A stretch of 64,000 nucleotides of DNA from Raffaelea ambrosiae (lineage: Eukaryota > Ascomycota > Sordariomycetes > Ophiostomatales > Ophiostomataceae): NCBI GenBank assembly GCA_002778195.1, contig PCDI01000002.1, positions 1,280,649 to 1,344,648 on the forward strand, written 5' to 3'. Position numbers and translations under genes: made by a program. Under the pieces are notes generated by a model that saw nothing but the letters and a program-made list of their open reading frames with translations, had not been told where the DNA came from and did no database searches. Positions 44,937 through 55,662 of this stretch are shown piece after piece (position 1 is the stretch's first letter; each line of letters starts with the position of its first letter).

Positions 44937-47317
44937 CAACATCCAAGAGGATGGCCCTGCCCATCCGTTCGCCGAGGACAACCGGCCCCCCCAGTCGCCT
45001 TCGCCTCTTTCTGTGATGGGCGTGCAGGCACAGTCTCCGGCCCTGGCCCAGGCAGGCCAGGGACAGCCTCTGCCGGGACAGCCACTGCCAGGACAGGTGC
45101 GACACTCGGCAGGACCCTCGATCTCGTCACCGCTGGCGACACCGCCCGTCGACAGAGAGATCACCTCGCCTCCCCCCCCCGTCCACAACAGCGCCGCGAT
45201 GCCTCCCCCGACCGCATCGAGCCCGGCGGGCGAGGCGGCGTCTCCCACCTCGTTCACGTCCGTGCCGACGGCCCGCGGCCGCCTCCCCTCAGCCAGTGTT
45301 GCGACGCTGTCTCGCAAGCCCGTGGCCAGTTCGTCGCCCATCTCCTCATCGCCCGACAAGCCGCAGCAACTGCAGCAGCAGCAGCAGCAGGCTCTGCCGC
45401 GGCCGTCCACCGAGCAACGGGTCATCCAGCAGACCAGCCAGCAGCCGTCGTCTTCCTCTGTTGTCCAGCAGCAGCACTCGCCGCAGCCGGATGTGCTGCC
45501 TTCTCCGCGCAGCATGGCCCACAGCTTTGACCGCCCGCCGTCGGCCATGTCGGACGCCACTGCGGCTGCTGCCGCCCACCACTCGCCCAACAACGTCCAT
45601 GCGCGGGCCGTCGCGCACCGGGACTCGACGCCCTCGATTGCCACGTCGATCAGCCAGGCCACGGCTGACGGCACTGGTCCGACGAACTCGCCGGCACCGC
45701 AGTCCCAGCAGCAGTTCCAGCGGCCCCAGCCGATTCCGGAGAATGGAAAGGGGCCTATGGATCCGCAGTTCCAGCAGGCAGGCATGCCGAGGGCGGAAAC
45801 ATTCCAGCCAGGAGCAGGTCAGCCCGGAGGAGGTCAGCCCGGCCCCCCGATCCATCACCAGCAGCCATACTTCCAGCAGCAGCAGCAGCAACTGCAACAG
45901 CAGCAACTGCAACAGCAGCAACAGCAGCAACAGCAGCAACAGCAGCAACAGCAGCAACAGCAACAACAGCAACTCCGACAACAGGGTGCCGCCCCCGTCC
46001 AGGGTGGATTCCGGAGCCAAACCGCACCCGTTCAAGGCCAGCAGGCATTTGCCCAGCAGGGCGTTCCCCAGCAGACATTTGCCCAGCAACAGGGGGCCGC
46101 CACGCCGGCACAGGCCGTGCCAGCGGTCCAGGCTCAGGCAAAGCCAGAAAGAGAGTACAATTTCACCAAGAAGCTCTTTGGCCGGTTCCGCGGCCCCAAG
46201 CATGCTGCTGTTGACCCGCAAGGCCCCCCGCCCGGCGGACCCCTGTATCCGCCCGGCTTTGGGCCCGCCCCCGCCCTTGCCAGCAAGGCCGACTCGCCCA
46301 GCCCGACCGCGTCTGTCGGCCGCCCGACGAGCTCGCGGCCCAGCATGCAGGCAGACCAGCCGCTGCAGGTCCAGGGCCAGTTTGGCCACCAGCGGCCGGC
46401 AGCGGCCAGCCCGGCTGCTGGTGCTGCTGGGGCTGCTGGGGCTATGAGCGTCAACCCCAATGTGGCTCGCGAGCAAGCGCTCAAGCAGCAGATCTCTCCC
46501 TCGGAGACGCGTCCGCAGCACCAGCCTACCTTTGGTGGCAGCCCGGTTGGGCCAGTTGTCGCCGGCAGTCCTGCTAGTGCTACCAGTGCTGCTGGTGCTG
46601 CCGGTGCTCCTCCGGCTGCTGCCGGTCAACCATTGCCACAGCAGCGCCAACATGCGCCGGCAGCCGCAGCGGCTGTGTCGCGCCCGTCGCCGTTCGGGTC
46701 GCTGTACCGCTCGCACAGCCAGCAGCCAGCGCAGCAGCAGCAGCAGCATCAGCAGCATGCCGAGCCCCAGTACGGCCAGGTGCCCATTCCGCGCGGCTAC
46801 GCCCATGTGCACGGCGAGGGCATATCCTACCAGACCCCGTACAACATCCACCCGGCCACGGCTTTCCCGCAGCAGCAGCAGCCGCAGCAGCCGCAGCAGC
46901 CGGTGCCGGTGCAGACACCGCAGCCGTCGCCGCAGGCACAGCAATTCTCCCAGCAGCAGCTGCTGCAGCAACAACAGCTCCAGCAACAACAGCAGCTCCA
47001 GCAACAACAGCAGCTCCAGCAGTTCCAGCAGATGCACCAGCAGAGGCAGTTCCAGGCGCAGCCACAGCCCCAGCAGCAACAGCCGCCACAGCCGCAACCG
47101 CAACCGCTACAGCAGGCTTACACGGGTTTCCAACCCCAGGCTCCCAACGGCTACCGGGCGCAGGTGCCTGTCACCCAACCCCAGCAGCCACAACAGCAGT
47201 TCCAGCCGCAGACGCAGGCGCCGGCACAGTTCCGGGCTCCAGTGCAGCCTCAGATGCAACAGCAGACGCAGCCCCTGGTTCAGCCCCAGCAGCAGCAGTT
47301 CCAGCCGCAACCACAGT

Positions 47318-47353
<36 letters not shown>

Positions 47354-48656
47354 GGCCTCAGACAGCTGGACAACCTGCCCAGGCCATCTTCCAGCGTCAA
47401 AGTCCAGTCCCAGGCCAGCAATCGGCACAGATGCCCGTTCAACCGGCCACCCCGCAACCCCCGGCCCAGAACCACGCCCAGGGCGGTCCGTTCCTCGGCC
47501 AGGTGCATGGCCCGGCACCAAGCCAGGTGCCGAACCGTGCCCTGAACCAAGTCTCCTCGGCTGGCACACCCCCGGCGCAGAACCAATTTGTCGTGGCGCC
47601 GCCGCAGCCGCAGCCTTTGGTTGCTCAGGGCGGCTTGCCAGCCGAACAACAATCCGGACACCATATTCCCACTACGGCAGCCGTCGGTGTCGCGGCTACG
47701 ACGGCCGTGGTTGGTGCTGGAGCAGCTGTAGCTGTAGCTGGCTTTTCCCACACTGAACCAACGCCCCATCCGTTGCAGCAAAATCCGATCGCCTACGGCG
47801 TCGCTGACCAGATGCCGCCCTCTGTTTCGGCACCCACAACAGCTCACGACGACAACGAGAGCGCTGTGATGGATGTTGGCGACGACGACGATGACAATGA
47901 CGATGATGTTGTTGCTGCTCCCGCCAAGTTCACAAGTCCACAGCTCGAGCAGCAGCAGGAGCAGCAGCAGCAAAAAGAACTGGAGCAGAGCCGGGTTGTG
48001 TCTGTGGTATCCACGACAGACACACCTGTCTCGTCCATCCACGGCTCGCCTGAGCCACTGCGGCTGCAGCTTCAAGAGAACGACTACAGCCCGCTGGAGG
48101 GCGGCACGGACGACACCATCGTGCCGCCTCCGCTGCGGATCAACAGCCTTACCCGGTCGTCTCCCGAGATCCCGCAGGAGGTGTCTACGATTATCTACCC
48201 GTCCGACGATGTCACGGCCCAGTCACAGACTACTGCTCAGACACCAAAGGCCCAGCAGATGCCGGCGCCGGTCGAGACGACCATTGTGCACGACGGCATT
48301 GGCGACCTGCAGTCGCCTACTTTGGACGATGAAGACGTTTACGCGGCGACGCCCCTGCACTCAGCCAAGACCGTGGAGTATACACAGGCCAAGGTGGTGT
48401 TGTACAAGCCGGCTTCGGCTCGCACGGGGTCTTCGGACTCTGGCATAGGTGCCGGGGCGGCCACCGGGGTGGCGGTGGTGACGGGAGAGGTGGTTACGGT
48501 GGCAGGTTCTTCTAGCCCGGGCAAGCAGTCGCCTGCCGAGGACGCCACGGCTGCTGCTCCTCCTCCCGTGCAGGCAAAGACCGTGGGGCCTGTGGTGCAG
48601 ACTGTGGTGCAGCCGGACCCTACTCGGAGAGAACAGCCAGAGGAAGAATATACAAA

Positions 48657-48697
<41 letters not shown>

Positions 48698-49242
48698 CAG
48701 CCCCCGCAGTGCAGCCAAATGGCCAAATGGATGCGCGGCTGAAGGAGCACATGGAGTCGCTGGTGTCGCCTGCGGAGCCGTCGACGCCTCGCATCGACGG
48801 CGTCACGACCGGGGCATCGACAGGAAGCTTGTCCAAGACAGCAGCGAACGCCGGGGGCGGGGCCCCTGGCCCACACCACGACGTCACGCCGCCGTCGCCG
48901 GTGGACGGCATGGACTACCAGTTCCCGCTGACGGCGCCCAGCGCAACGGGCGGGCTGACGATCCCGGCCATCCCGGGCGACAGCAGTGGCGGCGGCAGCA
49001 GCAGCAACGTGGGGCGGCAGAAGACGATCCGGCAGACGCCGCAGCAGCAGTATGAAGAGTACAAGCGGCGGCAGATGATGAAGGATCTGGAAGAGAAGAT
49101 CCCGGTGCTGGTGCCGGAGCACGACGACGAGCTGGAGGAGCGCAAGAAGAAGGAGCAGGAAGAGCCCAAGATGTCGGCGACGAGCTACCCGGGCCAGGAG
49201 TGGAATCCCTACGACGAGTTTGCCTTTGTGGACGACGACTAG
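41714..49242 (+). CDS. Giant glutamine-rich disordered protein, function unknown
   Basis: Exon 1, 41714-42167, and exon 2, 42311-49242, give 2,461 residues. A second in-frame acceptor at 42344 would remove 11 residues. Ordered islands are few: RQSSFTGLPPVRVTSMHFDM near residue 100; three similar basic patches, KTLRGLLAFGKGIKTGHH (about 43650), LLSSLFGKAKGKDKGKG (about 44570) and EYNFTKKLFGRFRGPKHA (about 46150); an acidic stretch at about 47870-47910; and the C-terminus QQYEEYKRRQMMKDLEEKIP to MSATSYPGQEWNPYDEFAFV. The last motif is familiar from uncharacterised Pezizomycotina proteins. Everything between is Gln/Pro/Gly/Ala-rich with many pure CAG tracts. This composition is typical of transcription-associated or condensate-forming proteins, but no function can be assigned. 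No transmembrane segment is seen apart from one short Val/Ala-rich stretch near 47690-47740. Confidence 0.85.
45863..45980 (+). repeat. CAG/CAA tract encoding the longest poly-Gln
   Basis: About 118 nt of CAG and CAA codons with occasional CTG, encoding more than 30 Gln with a few Leu. Other CAG tracts in the same gene lie near 43010-43037, 43191-43230, 43799-43831, 44899-44935, 47321-47352 and 48661-48697. Confidence 0.9.
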
Positions 49243-50278
49243 TTGCGACAAGAGAACACAGAGGGCGTGTTTTGTTTGGGGGATAGTTTGTGTGAGCAGT
49301 GTTCTGCTCTTGGTGTGCCGGGCGGGATCGTTGTCCTTTGTTTTTCGTCAGCAATGAGCATGCGCTCACAATGTTTCGTTTTCGTCTTCATTTTCAGTTT
49401 CCGTTTGCATTCTTGATTGTTTTTTTTGTTTCTCTTCATGGCTTCATCTTGCTCAGACAGAATCATACCCTCCCAGTTTCGTTGTTTGGCATTTGATATT
49501 CCTTTTTCCGGTGTAATTTGCGTGTGAATGTACATGGTACTTGCATGTGGCATACTCGTACACACAAAACGTAGTACCTGTACATATCACGTCTGACCAA
49601 AATTGCAGCCTCAGGCACAAATTAACACGTGTCGGTGAGACCCCTGTTGAAACCCCCAACAGCCAGAGGGGCTGTCCGCGCGCGCCTGTGGTTGTGCTGG
49701 CGTGGCCAAGTTTCGAAGGAACGGGGGGCGTATCTTAATGCTCGTACACCGTAAACCGTTTTTTTCCTTTCCCACGGGCTTTTCGGGTTTTCTCTCTCTG
49801 GGCTGAGCATCGTCATCGCCACATCCACCACAACTCTGTGTGTTGCAGCCAGCCGCAGCGGATCTGTCCTCTTCTCTTTTTTTTTTCTATTTCGCTTTCT
49901 CTTCTTTTTCTTTTGTGCTTTATCGCATCGCCTTCTTCTTCTTCTTGTCACACTGTCCTTTTTTTTCGTACACTACTACCTTTATTCTAATCTGAAAGTG
50001 CCTACACTCCTTTCCGAAGACAAACTAGAGAGCGAAATACGAACAAAACCGCTTTTGCGCAACTTGGCCAAATTACGAAGCCAAGCAAAGACAGACAAGC
50101 AATACGAGCGACATCGAACCGGCGACATCGACTGACGACGAGAGCGACCACCCCCATCACGAGAGGCCGACTCGACCTTTGTTTTGTTTTTTTTGCGCAT
50201 TCCGCATCCGGACTTGTTGTGGCCGTCGCCCATTTTTCCCACACGTCTCTCCGCGACACACTCCTCCCTTCTGCCACC
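49243..50278 (+). other. Intergenic between the Gln-rich gene and SED5
   Basis: About 1 kb with T-rich tracts, one TACTCGTA (49553) and a pyrimidine-rich stretch with TTC repeats (about 49870-49970). The SED5 leader precedes the ATG in CCACCATGG. No conserved ORF. Confidence 0.55.
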
Positions 50279-51878
50279 ATGGCCGTCGCCCAGATCCAGG
50301 ACCGCACGGTCGAGTTCCGCGCCGTCGTCCAGCAGACCCAGCGCCGCCACCTCCAGTCGGGCAAGGGAGGCGTCGGCGCGGCCGGCGCCGGCGCGGCCGC
50401 CACGGCCCAGAAGAAGCGCGCGACGATGTTCCTGGGCAGCGACAACAACAGCAACAACGCCTCGGCGCACGAGCCGCTCATGTCCAACTACGATTCCTCC
50501 GACAGCCGTAAGCCCATGGCGCGCTCCGAGTTTGCGCGTCGGGCGGCCGACATTGGCCGGGGCATCTCGTCGACGATGGCGAAGCTGGAGCGGCTGGCAC
50601 TCTGTAAGCCCGCCCCTCCCTGGTGGACTCTGTAGAAGACTATGGCCCCCTCCCGCCTCCCCCGCGGGAGGAGACGACCAGAACTGTGCTAACCGTCCAG
50701 TGGCCAAACGGAAGAGCATGTTTGACGACAAGGCGACCGAGGTGAACGAGCTGACGTTTGTGGTGAAGCAGAACTTGGGTACGTAGTCTGGACGTGGACG
50801 TGGACGTGGTCCACGTGATGTCTGGACGTGCTACAGCTTCCCTCCCTTCGTGCACCGTATCTGTGCCCTCGCTAACTGTTTAGCCTCCCTCAACCAGCAG
50901 ATCTCCGGCCTCCAGGGCCTCACCCGCCAGCAGCAGGGCGCCAAGAACGAAGAAGGCGAGCACCGCAAAAACGTCGTCTTCCTCCTCCAGGACCGCCTCA
51001 CCGGCGTCTCCGCCAACTTCAAAGAAGTCCTCGAAGTCCGCACCAAGAACCTCCAGTCCACCCGCGCCCGCACCGACAACTTCATCTCCCAGGTCGCCCA
51101 GAACGTCCAGCCCCCGCTCGGCGGCGGCCCGGGCGGCGTCGCCAACCGCCACCAGCAGTCCGCGTCGCCGTTCTATGCCGCCTCGACGCCGTCGGGCCGC
51201 AACACGCCCGTCACCCGCAACGGGTCCGCACCCCCGGGCCTGACCGACAACAGCAACAACAACAGCATGTCGTCGGATCTCATCTCGCTGAATCCCATGG
51301 CGGGCGGCGGCGGCAGCAGCGACCAGCAGCTGCTGCTGATGGAGGAGGCGCAGCCGACCAACACGTACATCCAGCAGCGCGGCGAGGCGATCGAGGCGAT
51401 CGAGTCGACGATTGCGGAGCTGGGGTCGATTTTCGGGCAGCTGGCGACGATGGTGTCGGAGCAGACGGAGATGATTGAACGGATTGACGCGAATGTGAGT
51501 ACCAGGGGGGAAAGGAGAGGAGAGGAACGATGAGCATCAACTAACTGGTTCTAGACCGAAGATGTCGTGGACAACGTCCAGGGAGCACAGAAGGAGCTGC
51601 TCAAGTACTGGGGACGTGTGTCGGGCAACCGGTGGTTGATTGCGAGTAAGTGCATGCTGTCATGGAGATCCTGGGACCCGTGTTTTATTTTTTCTTTTTC
51701 CGTAACTCGGGTGCCCCTTTCTACATCATTCCCTTCTACATGCCCTGCTAACCACGTGCAGAAATGTTTGGCGTTTTGATGATCTTCTTCTTGTAAGTTC
51801 CTCTCCTCGTAGCGTATCCTGCCCAGAGACCGGACCTTGCTAACAACAAACAGATTATGGGTATTGATCGCCGGATAG
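50279..51878 (+). CDS. SED5: Syntaxin-5-type Golgi Qa-SNARE
   Basis: Six exons (50279-50603, 50701-50778, 50884-51494, 51555-51645, 51762-51792 and 51854-51878) give 386 residues. All five introns are 60-116 nt with GT-AG ends. The N-terminus IQDRTVEFR is the Sed5 N-peptide that binds the SM protein Sly1. An Habc region follows (RSEFARRAADIGRGISSTMAKL, LAKRKSMFDDKATEVNELTF, IKxDI-like SLNQQISGLQ). The SNARE helix runs from EAIEAIESTIAELGSIFGQL to QTEMIERIDAN, with the zero-layer Gln in FGQLA, and continues TEDVVDNVQGAQKELLKYWG. The C-terminal anchor NRWLIAKMFGVLMIFFLLWV is split over three exons and ends in AG. Known role of the family: cis-Golgi fusion of ER-derived and retrograde vesicles. 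An Ala/Gly-rich insertion (residues about 30-48) and a Gly/Ser/Asn linker are low complexity. Confidence 0.95.
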
Positions 51879-53828
51879 AGGTGTGTTTGTGCAGCGTTTG
51901 CGAACCAGAAGAGAAAAGAAGACCGAAACAAAACGAAGAGGTACGGCAGACGACAAGAAGGGGGACGGCGCTGCCGTGAGGCCCGTAATAATCAAGACTT
52001 TGGGAGGGGTTGGGGAAGGCACTGTATTATAGTATTATGCTTGGGATGTTTGGTTTCTTTTCGATTTCGACTGCACTTTTGCGTACACTTTTGCGCCTGT
52101 CTAGGCGTCGCTTTCTCTGGGCCGTGTTTGCCCCGACGGCTTCTTGTCTGGCCTCTTTTTCTTTCTTTCTGTTTTATATTTGTTCTTTGCGTCTGTTTCT
52201 TTTTCTTTTTCTTTTTCTTTTGTTTCTTCTTTTCTCTTGTTTCTCTTCGTCTTTCGTCAAAACTGCCCAAGCATTCGTTGGCGTTGCAGTTCAAACCAAT
52301 GGACATTTTTTTCTCTGTGCTTTGTTCAATTCCAGTGGAACCCCAAACGATGACAAACACGACTTGACAACCAACTCTTTATGACACGCGCACAGTCTGG
52401 CACAGTCGCTCAACAAGGCTCTCGGACCACAATCCCGACAATTCGCCCGGTGTCTGCCGCCCACGCCAACCGTCGACTTTTTTTGGCTCCCAAATTCCAG
52501 GGTCCTGGCCAGCTGGTGTGATGGAGAAACTACGTTAGTTTCTACGAGTACGAGTAGTCGCACACTAGTTACCAAGTCAAGGCAAGAAAGAGCTCGCAAA
52601 GGCGCAAACTACTCTCGTAGTCCGTTCACTTGTCTTGCACTCTATGGTCGTTCTGCACCGCGTTTTGCACGCCCTGCAAGCCGCCTTTCCCAGCGCCAGT
52701 CTGCTTCCAGACCCTAGGCCCAATAGACCCCCGGCCCCAAGAAACGATGGTTCGATGCCGCTCGTGCAGCACAGGGCCCTTTTCGTATGATCCTGGCGCG
52801 GTCGGGGCCTGGGATCAGGACCACCTGGGATCACCCTTTCTTAGCTTTTGTCTGTCTGCATCCCTGCCATCTGCAGCAGTCTCCCGTCGCCTGCAGCATC
52901 GACTGGCACTAGGCCCAGTCGTGCTACCCAGCCATGCGAAAGCCACGCAGAGGACAGGAGACACAGGAGACACAGGAGACACAAACAAGAGACAACATAT
53001 AAGGAACACACACGACACGCAAGACAGACAGCACACACGGTCAAGAGACAACATACAAGGCAGTGCACTTCACACGCGCATTCGTCCACTTGTCTACACC
53101 CCGCGCACTATCTCGGCCCCCAGTGGAATCCCAGTGGAATCCCAGTGGAATCCCAGTGGAGATCTCTCGTGCTTTTGCCTCCTTCTTGGGAAACAGCGTA
53201 GCCTTTCCATTCCAGCCCTCTTGACTGGCCCTCTTAGCCTTTTTTAGGCTTCTTGGGTCTTCTTGGGTCTGCCTGGCCCTCGTCATGCGTGCCCTGCCGC
53301 TTTCGGGGCCGCAACCGCTCCGACATCTGGCTACCAATCTGGACCACATACATACCAAGTAACGACCATGTACGCAGTTCCAATGCAACTCTTTTTTCTT
53401 TCCTATTTCAGCATCCCTCGCCGTTAGCCAGCCAGGGGCGAGGAGGGGGGCGCGGACAGAGGGGAAAAGGCAAGAGAGAATGGGGACCCTGAGCGGAGCT
53501 CATTTTTCCGGCGGGCGCTTTCCTTGGACTTCCTCCCCTCTTTCCCCTTCGCTCCTTCCCCCCCTGTGCCGCCCACACATACACACTACACACACGCTTG
53601 CACACGCATGTAGATTAGCACGGGAACGCCATAGTGTACATAGTATGCGCAGTGCATCCGTAGTCAAGAAATAATAGCTGGGCCGAGCTTTGCTTTGGGT
53701 TCTTCCACCTTTGCCTTCCCTCGTGTTTTTTTTTAAAGAAAAAAAAGTAGTTTATTTTTTTCTTCCCTCTCTCTTCTCTCTTCCCCTCCCCCCCTCAATT
53801 GGCTTGCCTGGCTGTCTCTTGGTTTTGT
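51879..53828. other. Intergenic between SED5 and the reductase gene
   Basis: No conserved ORF. It contains TTTTTC repeats (about 52195-52230), two overlapping TACGAGTA 8-mers (52543-52556), a ggagacaca array (about 52956-52984), a tcccagtggaa 11-mer array (about 53122-53163) and CA-rich sequence near 53575-53600. Confidence 0.55.
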
Positions 53829-53903
53829 ATGTTGTGTTTTCGTCGTGATCTTTTCCGTGCCTGTCGCCAGACGACTCGACCTCTTCTTTGGAAAGCTTCT
53901 TCC

Positions 53904-54002
53904 TTGCGAGCTTCTTCTACTTTCCCAGCTTCTTCTTTGCGAGCTTCTTCTACTTTCCCAGCTTCTTCTTTGCGAGCTTCTTCTACCTTTCAAGCTGCTT
54001 CT
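53904..54002 (+). repeat. Three 33-bp repeats just upstream of the reductase ATG
   Basis: Units 53904-53936, 53937-53969 and 53970-54002. Units 1 and 2 are identical and unit 3 differs at a few bases. Each is a multiple of three long, and in the frame of the downstream gene the units read as an 11-residue repeat of the type LRASSTFPASS. They may be 5'-UTR or an N-terminal extension. Confidence 0.9.
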
Positions 54003-54020
54003 TTCAAGCCAACCGCCACC

Positions 54021-55162
54021 ATGCTCAACGAAAAGTACACTCTGAACAACGGTGTCCAGATCCCAGCACTGGGTCTTGGTGAGTTGAATCGCGTCTGTTG
54101 TGTAGCTAGGATTCTTTGTCTTTCTTCTCTGGTTCTCTGCTCTGTTTATCTGCTCTGGTTCTCTACTCTGGTTCTCTGCTCTGGTTCTCTGCTCTGGTTC
54201 TCTGCTAACCCCCCCCTCCAAGGCACCTGGCAATCCGCCCCCGGCGAGGTCGCCGCCGCGGTCGAGTACGCCCTCACTCACGGCTACCGGCTCATTGACG
54301 GCGCCTACTGCTACGCCAACGAGGAAGAGGTCGGCCAGGGCATCAAGGCCGCCATGGCCAAGGGCATCAAGCGCGAGGACATCTTTGTCGTGTCCAAGGT
54401 GTGGGCCACCTACAACACCCGCGTCGAGGTCGGCCTCAAGAAGAGCCTCAAGATGCTCGGCCTCAGCTACGTCGACCTCTACCTGGTCCACTGGCCGCTG
54501 CTCATGAACCCCGACGGCAACGACGACCGCTTCCCCAAGCTGCCCAACGGCGAGCGCGACATCATCCGCGACTACAACCACGTCGACACCTGGAAGCAGA
54601 TGGAGGCCCTGCTCGACACCGGCCTGACGAACGCCGTTGGTGTCTGCAACGTAAGTCGTCCCGCGTCCCCGCGTAGCTCGTCCCCTTCTTGCTTTCCCTG
54701 CGTCCTGACACACACCAGTACAGCAAACGCTACCTGGACGAGCTTCTCCCGCACGCCCACATCGTCCCCGCCGTCAACCAGATCGAGAACCACCCGGCCC
54801 TGCCCCAGCAGGAGGTCGTCGACACCTGCCGCCAGCACGGCATCCACATCATGGCCTACAGCCCGCTCGGCAGCACGGGCGGCCCCCTGATGACCGCCAA
54901 GGTCATCACCGACATCGCCTCCAAGCACAGCGTCTCGCCCGCCACCGTCCTGCTCAGCTACCACATTGCCCGCGGCAGCACCGTGCTGGCCAAGTCGGTC
55001 AACCCGCAGCGCATCGACTCCAACAAGAAGCTGATCGAGCTGGACGCCGCCGACATGAAGGACCTGAGCGACTACTCGCACGACCTGGAGAAGAACGGCA
55101 AGCTGCAGCGCTTCGTGTACCCGCCATTCGGCGTGGACTTTGGCTTCCCGGACAAGTCGTAG
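54021..55162 (+). CDS. NADPH-dependent aldo-keto reductase (glycerol dehydrogenase / glyceraldehyde reductase type)
   Basis: Exons 54021-54078, 54223-54650 and 54719-55162 give 309 residues, the usual AKR length. The start is ATG in CGCCACCATGC. The catalytic tetrad is visible as D45 and Y50 in LIDGAYCYANE, K78 in VVSKVW and H109 in LYLVHWPLL. Barrel motifs VGVCNYSKRYLDELL, VNQIENHPALPQQEV and IMAYSPLGS follow. The cofactor motif is LAKSVNPQRIDSN (family form IPKSxxxxRIxxN, typical of NADP(H) binding). Such enzymes reduce aldoses, glyceraldehyde or dihydroxyacetone to polyols; the exact substrate cannot be read from sequence. Intron 1 consists largely of a ctctggttctctgct repeat. The neighbour downstream in opposite orientation is a polyol dehydrogenase. 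An in-frame ATG at 53829 could add 64 residues. Confidence 0.92.
54120..54208 (+). repeat. 15-bp tandem repeat inside reductase intron 1
   Basis: About five copies of a ctctggttctctgct-type unit fill most of the 144-nt intron (54079-54222). A TGCTAACC branch-point-like sequence follows the last copy, so splicing signals are kept outside the array. Confidence 0.85.
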
Positions 55163-55662
55163 GTATGAAAGGTGGGAACGAGGAGAAGCAGACGACGGGC
55201 AGGGACGACGAAGAGGATGGTAGAGACTAACAACCTGGAAAAAGGGCCAATGAGTCGTACAAAGAGAAGCTCTAAGAGGAGAGGCGAGCCTGCCATGCTC
55301 ACTATGAGAGGTTAACATGATACCGAAATGAAATGACATTACAATAGTAGAAGCACTTGAACGAGACGATTGCGTGAATGGGTGGCAAACTGGTGGTAGA
55401 CTGCTTGTAAACTGTGGTCCGCAGGTGTTGTTCTTTCACAATTTGGATACTCTTTTCGTCTTTTTTTTTATTTCAATGCCATAAAATACAGAAAAATAAA
55501 CAAAAAAACATCGTGCTGGCAACACGCACGACCTCTCTATGTATATGCACATTTTTTTCCCTCCCTCTTCGTATCATTGCATCATCTCCCACTGACTCTC
55601 CTCTCCTATCCTATTCAGCCTCACACCAATCCATCCCATGCCTCCTCCCTGCCTCCCCTACC
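55163..55662. other. Shared 3' flank of two convergent genes
   Basis: About 500 nt between the ends of the reductase (+) and the polyol dehydrogenase (-). It holds only AT-richer sequence with A-rich and T-rich runs near 55455-55510, suitable for 3' end formation on both strands. Confidence 0.6.
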
